Part shown: positions 1 through 10,990 of the stretch, one piece after another
How the letters are laid out: the number at the start of each line of letters is the position of its first letter
Numbering within the stretch: the first letter of the stretch is position 1
Assembly: GCA_949710005.1 (NCBI GenBank)
Contig: OX453272.1
Span: 12,990,088-13,054,087, forward strand
Length of the DNA: 64,000 bases
Reading direction: 5' to 3'
Source of the DNA: Ricordea florida
Lineage: Eukaryota; Cnidaria; Anthozoa; Corallimorpharia; Ricordeidae
Notes under the pieces: model-generated
Told to the model about the DNA's origin: nothing
Database searches by the model: none
The model's input: the letters and a program-made list of their open reading frames with translations, nothing else
Translations under genes and position numbers: made by a program

Positions 1-504
1 CTTTATGTTTGCCGTGAATGTGAGGTCTTCTCTATTTTTCGTGGTACCTTCACCTTCACCTATTCTCTTCGTGCCATGTGGCACATAAGGCCTCATTTTT
101 CATGGTAATGACGGGTGAATTCCTAGCCTGTTCCAGGCCTTACGAATAGTCAGTGAAGGACTCGCCCGCTTGTTCGTTTGACCCCGACTATTTGAGAGCC
201 TGGAACAGGTTAGGAAATCCAAGACTTCGTGGGATGGTGCCACAATGTTCGACTGAAATTAAGACCCCAAAAAGGATAATGAAGACTGCGAGATGTCCAA
301 AACCGCTCAAAATACCACATTGTACGACACGCAAAAATTTGGCAAGTCATCATTTTTTTCTCAGAGGAGATGCCAAGAAAGAAAATGAAATGCAAGACTG
401 TAATAACTTTCAAAATCGAACATTGTATATTTGAAATGTGTACTTGAACAGGATCTAGCTTTGTACATGTGTGTTACAAAGCAATTAAATTTGTGTACAC
501 GTAA

Positions 505-750
505 TGCTGTCAACTGGAACAACATGAGATACACAAGGCAGGCTATCATGAGCCCTGTACAGCGCAAACAACAACCTATTCATATACTTACTGGAACAAT
601 AGAAACCACTTTACAAGTCAGGCTATCCCTAAGCCTTGTTCAGCGTAAACAACACAACAAACATAGTCACATTGTAACTGGAACAACAACAAAGACCAAT
701 GTAAAAGTCAGACTATCCTTAAGCCTTGTACAATGTAAACAACGCAAGTA
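505..750. repeat. Diverged tandem repeat, three copies
   Basis: Three degenerate copies of a unit of roughly 70-95 bp follow one another. Each has an ACTGGAACAA core, then GTCAGGCTATC-like sequence, then AGCCTTGTACAGCG and AAACAAC. Copies start near 511, 580 and 677. A short plus-strand reading frame crosses the array only because the copies lack stops in that frame. I do not regard it as a gene. Confidence 0.6.
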
Positions 751-759
751 ATTTGAATT

Positions 760-2115
760 TGCTTAATGATGTTGGGCCTCAGGGGTTAAGGCTAATTCCT
801 TATGTATATATGTCTGCCAATAAAACAGAGTGGCAAATCAAGTCAGATGTTTTAAGGAAATCTTTCCGTGATCAGTGCCCTGAGACTTGAGGACACCTAC
901 ACCTTGTCCTTTTTTAATCTGGAAAGGTGCCCTCGCTTGCACTTGAGTGCACACTGAGTTGAGGTGGAAGTGCCTGGTGGACACCATTGACTTATAACAT
1001 TTAGTTGTTTTGTTCCATTAGTTATATGCTTCCAGCGGACCAAAGCTTTTGGAGCTTTTCCAAGTTGGTTTTGGCTATTGATTGACATGATTGAAATCAC
1101 GAATATACTATAGTTATAACCAACTGTAATGTATAAAGTAAGTTATATAAGAATAGAACATCTGTAGCTTCAGTTCCTAATGAGAACTAATTTTACTCAC
1201 AGAACCAGATCAGGTAAAGATGCAGCAGCAAGGAGAGAAAAGGTCAAATCAAGACACTGGGCCCTCTTCAAAAAGAAGAACATCAGCTGCATGGAAAAGG
1301 AAATAAGGCTTTGAAAAGGACACAAAACAGTGTTGTACCAAAACCAGTTCTTGATGCTGCTGCTTAAATCAAGGAAACCTAAATAATCTCTGATTTAATA
1401 AATTCTAGTTATTCTGGTCAAATAGGGCTTTTTAAACATTAGAAATAACTTATGTTGTGCAGGAAAGAAGGAAATCTTGGACAATGTTAATGTTGAATTT
1501 AAGAATTAAGTCAAACTGTGTTGTAACCATAATGAAATGGCTTTATTCAACTTAAAACAAAACTACATTGCAACAAGATGGCTGCCACACAAGGTTCCTA
1601 ATTTACTACTGCCCAACATACTGCAGGATCACACGCCACATGACAACGATGTGAATAATAACAATAGGAGAGGGACATCAAACTGTAAGGTAGTCTTACT
1701 GAAGACAAAAATATCCCAGTTTCAAAATAGATCTCTGCTACAGTGTGTCCATCTCAAGCTGAATGCAAATTACTTTTTTGTTGTGTCTATCTGAAATAAA
1801 AAAATGACAGTTTCACTTTTCCATTGTGCAAAATCCTGCTGTATCTTCCAATAACAGATAATTTAACTCCAAAGTTTAAAACCCAACAAAGTGAAAATCT
1901 TAATGTAACAGGGCAAATCAAGATCAGAGCTCAGGTATTTAGATTTTTCAACTGTCAGCACATTCTTGTCCTGAGACATAGCCTGTTGCCTCGTGAGTAT
2001 TGAATTTTGATCATAGCTTCTGGTAGACACATGAAGGCAATGGTCTTGTATTTTCCCATCCTATTGGGCCAAATAGCCACCGTGCCAACCAACGATAGGC
2101 CACTGCTCTGAGGGT
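760..2115. other. No recognisable gene
   Basis: AT-rich non-coding sequence. The short reading frames here show no domain, no codon-like pattern and no convincing splice sites. The stretch at 1215-1360 is purine-rich, but I cannot assign it. Confidence 0.5.
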
Positions 2116-2118
2116 AAC

Positions 2119-2482
2119 CGGTTATTTCGCCTACGAGTCGTTTCGCTAACGACCATTTCACTAACGACCATTTCGCTAACGAGTTAGGTTGATTCGCCTA
2201 TGTCTAAAGTCGTTTCGCTAACGTATCATGAGGATTAATATTTTAAAATATAGTGATAGAACATTACAATACCAAATAAAAGACAACTTTCATACGTTGA
2301 TGTTGACGACAGGTATAAACAACAGAACCCAGTTAACTAAAAAGGACGTTAGTGTGCTAAGTTGGAACGTTAGCGAAACGACCCCAAAGTCATTAGCGAA
2401 ACGACTTTAGACGTAGGTGAATCAACGTAGCTCGTTAGCGAACTGGTCGTTAGCGAAACGACTCGTAGGCGAAACGACCGCA
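2119..2482. mobile_element. Foldback (inverted-repeat) element
   Basis: The left arm (about 2121-2225) and right arm (about 2366-2480) are inverted copies of each other. Both are built from iterations of the short motif CGTTTCGCTAACGA and its complement TCGTTAGCGAAACG. The arms share the outer sequence TTTCGCCTACGAGTCG and an internal segment ending in CTAAAGTCGTTTCGCTAA. The spacer of about 140 bp is AT-rich and has no credible gene. This is typical of a non-autonomous foldback or MITE element. I could not define a target-site duplication. Confidence 0.8.
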
Positions 2483-3164
2483 ATTCCTGAACAACCTAAG
2501 GGTTAATAAATAAAACAAATTAATAAAGTGTATGAATAAACATATGTTGTAAATGGTAATAATGTTATTGTAATGCACCAGTTGCAGGTTTAATTGATTT
2601 AAATGCCAAGGAACAGGAGAATAGCAACATTAAAAAAAAAAAATATCAAAACATTAATTTTTTTCCCTGCTGGGATATAGACTGTAACTTTATAATTTGC
2701 ATTCCATGTATTAACAATATCTTTCACTCGGAAGCAACTGCCAGTTCAGTGATGGGTATAAAACTTAGGGCAGCTTTGATACCTCACACCACATGTAATG
2801 TGTGTGGATCGTGTTCAATAACTTACCCCAAATGTATTATACTATTATTTTATCGTACTCACTTATTTTGGGCTGCAATTCCGTTGTTTCTTCTTCTGTA
2901 ATGCCTCCCGTCCTTATCCCGAAGACAAGTACAGTGGGGTTGGTCAGAGAAGAGAAGTCCGGATGATTAACGATGCATTCTGCATCGAGACCCATAAACG
3001 TAAACTTCCCTCTTGCCTCCTAACTTTACCACAACATTGAAATTCGCGGGCTCCAACCAAATGTGTAACATGGCAATTCCCACATGTACACCTATGTAAG
3101 GATAAAACAGTTTAGATTCTAACCACTGTTTATGGAGGAAAGAAAAAGGTACATCTTTGAAAGC

Positions 3165-3593
3165 TTACCAATTGTCAAGAGGAACTTGTCCTTCAAGCCG
3201 CTGTTCCAAAACGGAAATGCCATGCTCATCTTCCTGGCTACTGTCAGCCGAATCGTCATCAGTTGCCGGCAAGGGCTCACCTTGATAAGGTGTAAAATTG
3301 CCATTGAATATGAAGTAGTCTCCAGCATCATCCTCTTTGCAACTGAAAACCATTTAACTTCCTTCGGAAACAGAATCATTCGAAGAAAACTCGCTGTCGG
3401 ATATGACTGTTGCCCCAACGTAACAAACAATCTCATGGAAAAGAATCACGGCGTCAAACTCAACACAACCAGTGACGTCAACACTCACTTTAATTCGGTT
3501 CCAGGGCCCGGAAGTAGTTTGAAGCAGAAATGCAGCTTTTATGCTTGCAAAAAACACTTTCCGCTTTCTTTTGGCAAAAACGAACACACCCAT
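3165..3593 (-). pseudogene. Possible coding exon(s), family not recognised
   Basis: Two consecutive minus-strand open stretches share a frame and are separated by a single stop at 3354-3356. The downstream one (3165-3353) is acidic (DDDSADSSQEDEH) and ends at a good donor, GACAATTG then GTAAGC, at about 3169-3170. A possible acceptor (TTTTCAG) lies just after the stop. The composition is more gene-like than neighbouring frames, but no family is recognised. It may be an exon of a larger gene or a relic. Confidence 0.3.
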
Positions 3594-3819
3594 AATGATC
3601 AGCGTGTTTCAAAGTACAAAATCACTCAAAAATCTCTGGTTTCAGTAGCACTTTAATACAAGCTATATGCTAATACCCAAATGAGTAATATAAAGTAAAA
3701 TGGGAAATCTTGTAAAGTAATTGTTACTGAATTATTCATAGCTGTTCTAGGCTCTCTCTGGGGGTTTGAGTGTTTTCCTGCAGTCTTGCGAGTTGATCAT
3801 CTACAGTACCGTCTGAAAG

Positions 3820-3975
3820 TATTTACCCTTTTACCGAGGTTTTGCCGCGGCCAATTCGCAGATTTACGCCGCGTTCTCGCGTCGGCAATGATGCTGCATG
3901 CCAAAATTTTACTGCGGTCTTACCTAGGTCTGCCGCAGCACAGAATACCGCAGTAAACAGTAAGACAGGGTGCAG
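3820..3975. repeat. GC-rich short interspersed repeat
   Basis: A locally GC-rich patch in AT-rich surroundings contains repeated CCGCGG, CCGCAG and TACCG motifs, for example GTTTTGCCGCGG and TCTGCCGCAG. The motifs look like iterations of one short sequence. It is most likely a decayed miniature element. The ends are not defined. Confidence 0.35.
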
Positions 3976-4108
3976 TTGAATAGGCTAATTAGTATACATT
4001 GTACCTTTTGTTTCGATTCATTAATTTTACAATGCTTCGGTGCCACCAACAGACCCCACTGTAACATTGTTAATTTCACAAGACTTTCTCTAGATTTTAT
4101 AAATTCAT

Positions 4109-4312
4109 GTGTTTCTTCAGAGTCCATGCTCAGAGTCTGATAACCCGCCCTTGAAAAGCGACAAGCGACACATTACTAACTGCAATTGTTATAAATACTC
4201 TTTCTTTGTTAAAATTATTCGGGAATGGAATGACCTGCCCGCCAATGTTGTTGAGATAGGAAATTTAAGACGTTTTAAAATAGCTCTTAAATCGTACATG
4301 TGTATTTCTTAG
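4109..4312 (+). pseudogene. LINE reverse transcriptase C-terminal tail
   Basis: The frame ends with the signature that closes many non-LTR retrotransposon ORFs: an aromatic pair, then REWNDLPANVVE, then a short helix with FKIALKSYM, then stop. Only about the last 60 residues remain, so this is a 5'-truncated LINE copy, the usual outcome of incomplete reverse transcription. The following AT-rich sequence may be its 3' UTR. Confidence 0.65.
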
Positions 4313-4361
4313 GTTTTTATCCATCTTAGATCTTTGATTTTATTCATAAGCATATAATTTT

Positions 4362-4480
4362 CCTTGTGAAGCGAGGTTACTAATCATGTCGCCTTCGGTC
4401 AGACCACGTGGCTCGTAAGCGTGAGTAAATCGAGCCGAGAGTTTTTATAGATGGAAATATATATAGATATTTATATAAAC
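4362..4480 (+). repeat. Dispersed GCGAGGTTACTAATC repeat, 5' segment
   Basis: This carries the block GTCAGACCACGTGGCTCG followed by GAGCCGAGAGTTTTTATA and TA-rich sequence. The same block recurs at 45054-45250 and twice at 51938-52110. At 45054 it forms the left end of a Helitron-like insertion, so this is probably a 5' fragment of that family. Confidence 0.6.
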
Positions 4481-4764
4481 TGGTTAAAAAACGACCGAAA
4501 ATGGACAACTTTTGGTTTAAAAAAAAGATAAGAAGTAGATAAAACTTTGTAAAACGTTTCGGTCTCTCGACCTTCGCCGGTTACAAACAGTGTATAGACA
4601 GTTCACAGCTTAAATATGATTTACACAACAATGAATGATAGAAAGGTTACATACCAAATGCAAAAAACAATAGGTGCAAAAAAAAAACACGTAAAACAGC
4701 TACAGCAAGTTAGATTAGAAACTATAAAACTAGTAACAAAAGTTATGTAATTGCCACAGCGCAA

Positions 4765-5082
4765 CAGGTTCCCCAAAGCAATCTCCAGTATGTAGGCTCA
4801 ACTACAACGGAATTTATAGTGAGATTTAGGAATCACAAATCTTCTATGAAAACAAAGAAAAAAACTTGCGAAGTCGCAATACATTTCAACTACACTCCAC
4901 AGGTGCTATCGGACTTTACATTTCAATGTATTGACCAAATACAAACGAGCACGTCCAAAAATACTGAAAATGTTCTAATTACGAAAAAAGCATACTGGAG
5001 TGTGCAGCTATTCTCTCTTTCACCTTTTGGGTTAAACAAAAGACATGAATTTCATTCTACAAATTGCATCCACTATACTTAA
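4765..5082 (+). pseudogene. Penelope-like element GIY-YIG endonuclease domain
   Basis: The frame reads QYVGSTTTEFIVRFRNHKSSM and continues to FGLNKRHEF near the end. It matches the C-terminal GIY-YIG nuclease of Penelope-like elements, with the conserved YVG-T, arginine and histidine spacing (R at about 16 and H at about 19 residues after the YVG). The domain nicks target DNA for primed reverse transcription. The true domain begins about 50 bases upstream of the first ATG, at about 4770. The reverse transcriptase part is not upstream on this strand. A different Penelope fragment lies on the opposite strand at 5300-6119. Confidence 0.65.
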
Positions 5083-5299
5083 TTCTAGCGGACTTAAGGC
5101 AATGGTTTGTGATTTTCTTGAGTTACATTTTTATTGCTGAAATTTTTAATCAATTGCTGTGTGTGCACTGAATAAATAATTATGGTCGTTAATTGTAGTC
5201 GTTCCAGTGCTCAGGGGCCTCCCTTTGGGGATTCTGTTATTATTTTGGGCTAGCTGGGTCATTTAGTGATAACAATGGGATGACAGGCCTGCACAACTC

Positions 5300-6119
5300 C
5301 CATCCACGTGTAATAGCCGGTTATAGCTTTGCTCTAACGAGTATATCCTCTAGGGATCTGCCCCTTTTGTACTGGACAATAGGGGGGTCTTTGAATATTC
5401 TTCTAAGCAATGGTTGTTCTTGAATTAAATGCCAGTTCTGCACAAGTATTTGCTTTAAGTTAGGCACTGATGGTGTGGGCGATATCGTATTACAAAAGGC
5501 AAGATTCGCTTGTCTTGTTTACGTTTCTGTTGTAGGGCAGCTTTTCTCTCATCAAATGTAATTTCTAGCAGTTTTGAATGCTGTTTCAGAGGAGTTAGTT
5601 CGGAGAAGTCTGAATGCTTCGCCCTTGATCTGTGAAGCACTTTTTGACCCCTGGTGGGTGGCAACACGAGAAATGCGTGTACTGAAATGTTTCAGTAGCT
5701 TTGAAATGAGTTTTAATGTCTAGTATAGACTTTTGTGCAAATCTTTTGCCTTTGTAAACTTTTATGTTCCTTTGTTTTTTGTTGGCCTGAACTTGTTTCT
5801 CTTATCTTATGGCTGTGCGTAGGCCTTTGATGTTTCGATTGTGAAACCTTATCAGCGCTTGTAGATAGTCTTGCTCAGCTTTTGAGCGAAGACGTTTTGT
5901 GTCTCTCCTGAAGTCATTATCCGCTCTTATGCGGGCTCTTGCCCAGTATTGTAGCCACTTTGAGCAAGTCTTTCTTTCTAGGTGTTTCTTCAGCAATTTT
6001 AGTGCTGCTTGGGAACGTTCATGTTCCTGTTCCAGTTTGTCGGGCTGATCATGTTTACGTTTGCCCGCCTGGTGGTTCACATTCATCTTCGTTGCTCCGT
6101 TGTTTTCATCAACAGTCAT
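5300..6119 (-). pseudogene. Penelope-like element fragment: RT-to-linker region
   Basis: Reading down the minus strand, 6119-5802 encodes a basic, coiled-coil-like segment. After a gap, 5700-5330 encodes the linker between reverse transcriptase and endonuclease. Its landmarks are FDERKAALQQKRK, RILPFVIRYRP, LVQNWHLIQEQPLL and a terminal RSLEDILVRAKL followed by a stop. The same linker is found in the chimeric ORF at 28438-28959. Frameshifts and an internal deletion make this a relic. Confidence 0.6.
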
Positions 6120-6567
6120 TGCTGGTTTGAGCGTGGTCAGCTAATAGACCCTCTGATGTTAGCAGGCTCATGGCCATAAAAACTCAGGCAATACCGCAGT
6201 TTCGATCCTTCTGGATCTCATCAGTTGCCAATAAGGAGAGCGATAGAGGCCAATGTTTGGTACCACTCAGTTATTGGCGTGGTTTTTTCAGCTCTTATAC
6301 TCGATAGCAGGATCGAAAATTCTAAACTATTATTGGCTGATTTGTCACAAGTGCAATGTGAGACAGCAATGTTTTCGATCCTATTGTACACAGCTTGATG
6401 CTGTGTTTTTTCTCATGGCTATGTTTTATTTTGAGCATGTGTTGTAGATATCTTATGGGATAAAGTAGTGGATTTAAGGACCCTTTCTTGTTCTAGTAGC
6501 TCGCCGAGTTTCAGTCACTGGCGTAGGGTATTTCATACTGCATTTTGCATTTTCATCCCATTTTTTT

Positions 6568-6665
6568 AACTCGTGGATACGCGAAGCGTATTTGCGAGTT
6601 TTTGTGGGGACTCCGATATGCAAATTGTCACTCACTCACTCACTCACTCACTCACTCACTCCAGT
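6568..6665. repeat. (ACTC)n microsatellite beside a small palindrome
   Basis: A run of about nine ACTC units (6630-6662) follows a short palindrome around ATACGCGAAGCGTAT. No gene is associated with it. The following 300 bases (CGACGTGGCC, GCGACATAAAGGACC) contain scattered CGAC motifs and appear non-coding. Confidence 0.7.
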
Positions 6666-7909
6666 GTAGACACACTTCGTAATTAGTCGGATAGAACTCG
6701 GGGGCACCGATATAAAGACGACAATTGTCGTGACCGAAGTCATTGAAGTCTGTTGATGAAAGTTCACGCTGAAAGTGTATCGTACCGTTGCCAGAGTTTG
6801 TAATGATTTTGTAGCTTAAGAGGACGATTAGCGAGGCCCTGTTAGGGGTAAATTTCGACAAGCGACGTGGCCTTGAAACGGCGACATAAAGGACCTGAAA
6901 TGGCGACGAACGACGAGGCGCTCACGGGAAATTACGACAGCGACCTTCGACCTTCCGAAATTGCGACGTGAAAAGGTTTGAAACTCAGACGCGCGACATA
7001 AACAACCTCACTAACAGGGCCTCATTAGCAGTCTTACTAAAATCAAAAGGAGTTTAAATGTTTCCAGTTAGGACAATGACCAACTTGGATACTGAATTTC
7101 ATGAGCCTTTTACTCGGCCAGGCGCTAAACGTGAACAGATGATAACTATTCGCTTTTCCGACATCGACCGCCATCGACCGCCCCCAAGATTACAAGCAGT
7201 ATATGAATTTCAGTTGGCTCGAAAGTGATCTGAAGATGAGAAAATCTCTTGCTAATATAGTAAGCTTTGATGAGAACTCATAGAGCGAAATTAGCACTTG
7301 AATGAGAATTTATTTGAGCGAAATGAGTACTCGTTATTGAACGAAACCACTACTGAAAACAGAATAAATTGACGAATCCATGATGTGAAACCGAAGAACT
7401 TCTGCGGCCAACCTGGATAACAAACATCGCATGGAGGACTTTTCTACTGATTTAAGTGTTAGTACTAACAGGAATGGAGTTGGAAAAGTATTGGGACGGT
7501 CAAGAAGTATGTCAACGCTTACCGTTAAATATAGAGGCGCATGCCGTGACGGAGAACCAGGGTTCGAAAAGAGTAAGTCATGTAGAAAATGTATTAAGCG
7601 TTATATTATATACAATACACCACAAGCCGTTACAATGAAACGTTTTCTGTCTATTGATTTCCGAATTTACCTTGAAGTGAACTAGATTGTGTTGAAGTAG
7701 ACATGTTGGAAAAATAGGCTTACCTGTTTTGCTTACTGTTGTGTGACTCATCATATTTACATTGTAAAAACAAGAAGTTATAAGGATAAAAACAAAGATG
7801 TATTGCTGTATTAATGATGGCAAGTCTGATTTTTTTTAAGTGCAACCCTGAATATATATACCACTGATAACCTAAAATGAGATGGTACGGTAAATAAACT
7901 AATTCAACT

Positions 7910-8190
7910 TGATAAAGGATTGAGAGTCTTAAGGATTTTAAGATCATCACATCAGCTGGGCTATCCTACATGGTTTTGTTCATTATCAGCTGCAGAATCA
8001 AGGTGGATATTTCTGTTGCATACATTGAATAGACTTGTAGACAACAAAAACTATAATGATGATAAAATTGACAATGTCATGGCAACAAAATTCAGACCTT
8101 ATTCAGAAGGACCCTGTTACTTTGAACACACAGACAGTGAGCAGCAGGATACCAGAACTACATTTGGTTTCGGTGCCATTTAATCCTGTA
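7910..8190 (+). pseudogene. Helitron-like N-terminal domain relic
   Basis: The frame contains HQLGYPTWFCSLSAAESRW followed by LNRLVDNKNYNDDKI. This resembles the N-terminal domain of Helitron Rep/helicase proteins, where a G-x-PT-F-x-T-L-S-A-A-x-x-R-W core is typical. After about 55 residues the frame shifts. The next matching words (WQQ, then DLIQKDPVT) are in another frame, so the copy is broken. No Rep catalytic HUH motif or helicase domain follows. Confidence 0.5.
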
Positions 8191-8994
8191 CCCTTATGTT
8201 AAGTTATCAAATTTTTTAACAACTGTATGCTTGCCACCTGCCTTATAACTGATGCCTAGTGTAGTCAAATGATTGGTGTCATGTACTCACTGTATGTTTA
8301 TTTCAAAAAGCTACTCAGCTCCCTGGTCACTTTTATGTTGTGATTATAGATTATTAAAATTATCTTCAAGTTCATTCAATCACAACTCTGAAAAAACACC
8401 TCATTAATTTTTAAATTATTTCTTTTTTCTCTGTTTTGTAAACATATCCACGAGTTCACCATAGTCCTACTTTGATAGTACATGTGGAGATTGTACTTTG
8501 TTCACATGCTGTAATGAGGTTTGTTTAAAGCCGGTACTAAAAGACAAGTAAAAGACAAGTAGTTCCAGTCTATTCCCAACCATCCATTAAGATGGCGGAC
8601 TAGGAGGTGAAAAGTTTGCCACAAGCATTATATTTTGGGTGCGCGTTAAATGCTTGCACAATAAATGGGGCTCAACTGGCTTTCCCAAAATGGCTTAAAT
8701 GCGTAACTTAAAATGCAAGGGAAGGGAAGAAATTCGTGAATCATGAGAAGAAACATCATGGATATAACTTAGAACATATGTTCTTGAAGTGTCTATCAAA
8801 ACCTGTGCAACATTCATGTTGTGATGGCTGCAAAAGCTCACAGTAATGTAACCAAATGGTGGTTGAAGGTATGTTCTACACCCTTACTATTTTGCCTTGG
8901 GAAGGCCAAATTTTAAAGATAGAACATTGTTTATCCCCAAGCTTTTAACTTAAATAGTTTGTGTGCAATATTCCAGCGAAACCTTATGAAAGCT

Positions 8995-9100
8995 GATGAT
9001 AATATAAATTCCTCTTTTCAAAAGAAGAATTTATATTGTCATCACATTTTCCACGATGAACAACAACCTATTCCTTATGAAAGCTGTTGTTGTTGTTCAT
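8995..9100. repeat. Two adjacent hairpins
   Basis: The first hairpin (8995-9043) pairs GATGATAATATAAATTC with GAATTTATATTGTCATC around a 15-base loop. The second (9056-9100) pairs ATGAACAACAAC with GTTGTTGTTCAT. The words CCTTATGAAAGCTG occur beside the first hairpin and inside the second, so the pair may be remnants of one duplicated inverted element. Confidence 0.55.
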
Positions 9101-9826
9101 AAACTTTTACTTTAAATTTCAAAGTTCACGCATTCGTCTGTAAAATCCTGCTTCTCTCCCAAGTTGCTATTTTCGAAGTCTTTCTCTCTTCTGCGCTTGC
9201 GTGAAATTGATTCTTGGACATGTTATACCTGGTCGGTGTTTAATTGGGGTATGGCGTTACACCTGAAATTTGGAAATTATAGGACCTAACGTTTGAAGCA
9301 TCCTTGCTCAAAAAGTATGAATCTAAACCCCTCCAAACCATACATTTTCTGACACTAGAGGAAACAAACAATGCTGTGATGCACAGTGCAATTGGTTTAT
9401 TTACATTGTGTAACCACCTGTGGTGACTGAATGTTATTATGACCACACCCACTGAACTTGCTAAAAATCATATCTCCTTGAAAATGCATCCTAAAATTGG
9501 ATATTAGAACACTTGTTTTGAAAAGCTAAATAGTAAATAAAAAAAAACAATAATAGGATTTGGACAGATCACCATTTCTATTACCATGACAATGATAAAA
9601 AACTTTACACTCCTAATTTCAAGTGACTGAATCTCAAAGACCGACTCCTATTCTGAATTGGAGTCATAATTCTACTGCATCATCTTTGAAGACCAAATGC
9701 TGAAAATTTCATCAAAATTGGTTGAACACCTCATAGGTTATAAGATTTTAAAGTTAGGACGGCGCCAAAAAAATTGTTTTTCAAAAGTCACCCTTAAATT
9801 ATCAACAAGTCAATAAAGTCAAATTT
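9101..9826. other. No recognisable gene
   Basis: AT-rich sequence with no convincing reading frame. Phrases such as CTCTGAAGACC-like runs and GCCAAAAAAATTG suggest old interspersed repeats, but I cannot name them. Confidence 0.4.
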
Positions 9827-9827
9827 A

Positions 9828-9993
9828 CTAGAAATATGACTCCTGCAAAACCTCGCGAAGTTAGTTTTTAAAGAACTTGTAATGGTTTTTGCTGAGGAAT
9901 AAGACCTCAATTTATTTGTTTACTTATAATTATATTATCACTACTTTCTGTATTTTCTCATTTCTTGTATTTATTTTAATTATTATTATTATT

Positions 9994-10033
<40 letters not shown>

Positions 10034-10035
10034 AG
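9828..10035 (-). mobile_element. Helitron-like 3' end with (ATT)n tract
   Basis: Read on the minus strand, a TAA-repeat tract (9976-10030) is followed by AT-rich sequence. A conserved terminus comes next: AACTTCGCGAGGTTTTGC, then AGGAGTCATATTTCTAG at 9828. The next host base is T. Almost the same terminus occurs at about 34959 and 48090 on the plus strand. A CTRR end inserted before T, without target duplication, is characteristic of Helitrons. Confidence 0.5.
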
Positions 10036-10055
10036 TCCTTGAAGTCTTGCTCTTT

Positions 10056-10990
10056 TCACTTATGGTACCGAGTGCAATCCATGAGCTTAAGGTAGTCAAG
10101 AGTCTGCTGGATTACTTGATGGATAGAGTCCTCTTTAGTATGTGAGCAGTTCCAAGGAGGACAATCATCTGTAGCTCTGTTATTCTGATGTTGCCTGGGA
10201 TCTTGCCGATGTAGTTTTCTGTTACTTTCTTGACGAGCCCAAGAGCTCCAGTGATCACTGGGACAGTTGTTGTCTTCATACCCCATGCTTTTTTTATTAC
10301 CTCATGGTATGTATAACATACCATGAGGTATAGTGATGGTTGGATTTGTCACTCCATTCCCGTTAGACATTAATTTATGCATTAAATCCGCATTAAATTT
10401 GAATTAAACAAGTTCCCCCCTATCTCCCCTACTAGGTTTGGTTTCGTCCACAAAGTCGTGCAATTGTTTTATGTTCACATATGTGGGGGGAGGGGGTGAG
10501 ACAAAGCGGCAGCACATGTTTACAAAATGGCGTCTGTTGTGTTGTGGCCGACGCAAAGATTGTCAAGGCGGGTTTTCGTTCCTTTCGCTCCATCTTTGAT
10601 CAAAATACACTGTTGAAGATCTCGCGAACGAACAGGAAATGTGTTCAAGAATGCTCGAGGGCAAAGAAATGGGTTTTAAAGTCTTAAGAGTGACGATGTC
10701 TCCAAGTTGGACGACGAGTAATCGATCAGTTGTAGCAAGAGTGCACAAAACGAACTAGTCGAAATGAACACTTCATGGTCTGGGGAAAGGTCAGCACTTC
10801 ATGGAATAATTACCACATAGCATGAGGTAGCTCGAAGGAGCCTTTGATTTCTATCTCAAGATCTTTGTACTTCGAGAGCTTTTCTACTGCTTTCAAGGAG
10901 GTGTTCCTTTCTTTGGAGATAGACATATCAATGAGCAGGCAGGTTCTCTCCTTCTTATCTTTCACCACTGTCTGGTCTGTGTTATCAGGA
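10056..10990 (-). pseudogene. LINE ORF C-terminal domain, interrupted by an insertion
   Basis: Two pieces of one domain are visible. The upstream piece (about 10990-10812) reads DKKERTCLLIDMSI, EKLSKYKDLEIEIKG. The downstream piece (10285-10112) reads AWGMKTTTVPVITGALGLV, ELQMIVLLGTAHILKRTLS. Together they match the end of a cnidarian LINE polyprotein, downstream of the reverse transcriptase. About 0.5 kb of unrelated sequence (about 10295-10810) separates them. That insert ends in a palindrome, ACCTCATGGTATG-TATAA-CATACCATGAGGT. The 5' side is fused to BEL/Pao sequence at about 10985. Confidence 0.6.

Noticed and set aside
153..751. Short ORFs at the left edge
   Set aside because: They cross a diverged tandem repeat and have no domain or supporting signals.
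3132..3656. 174-residue plus-strand ORF
   Set aside because: It lies opposite more gene-like minus-strand frames with a good splice donor and shows no recognisable motif.
9889..10095. Hydrophobic leucine/isoleucine-rich ORF resembling a membrane protein
   Set aside because: The hydrophobic run is translation of an ATT repeat.
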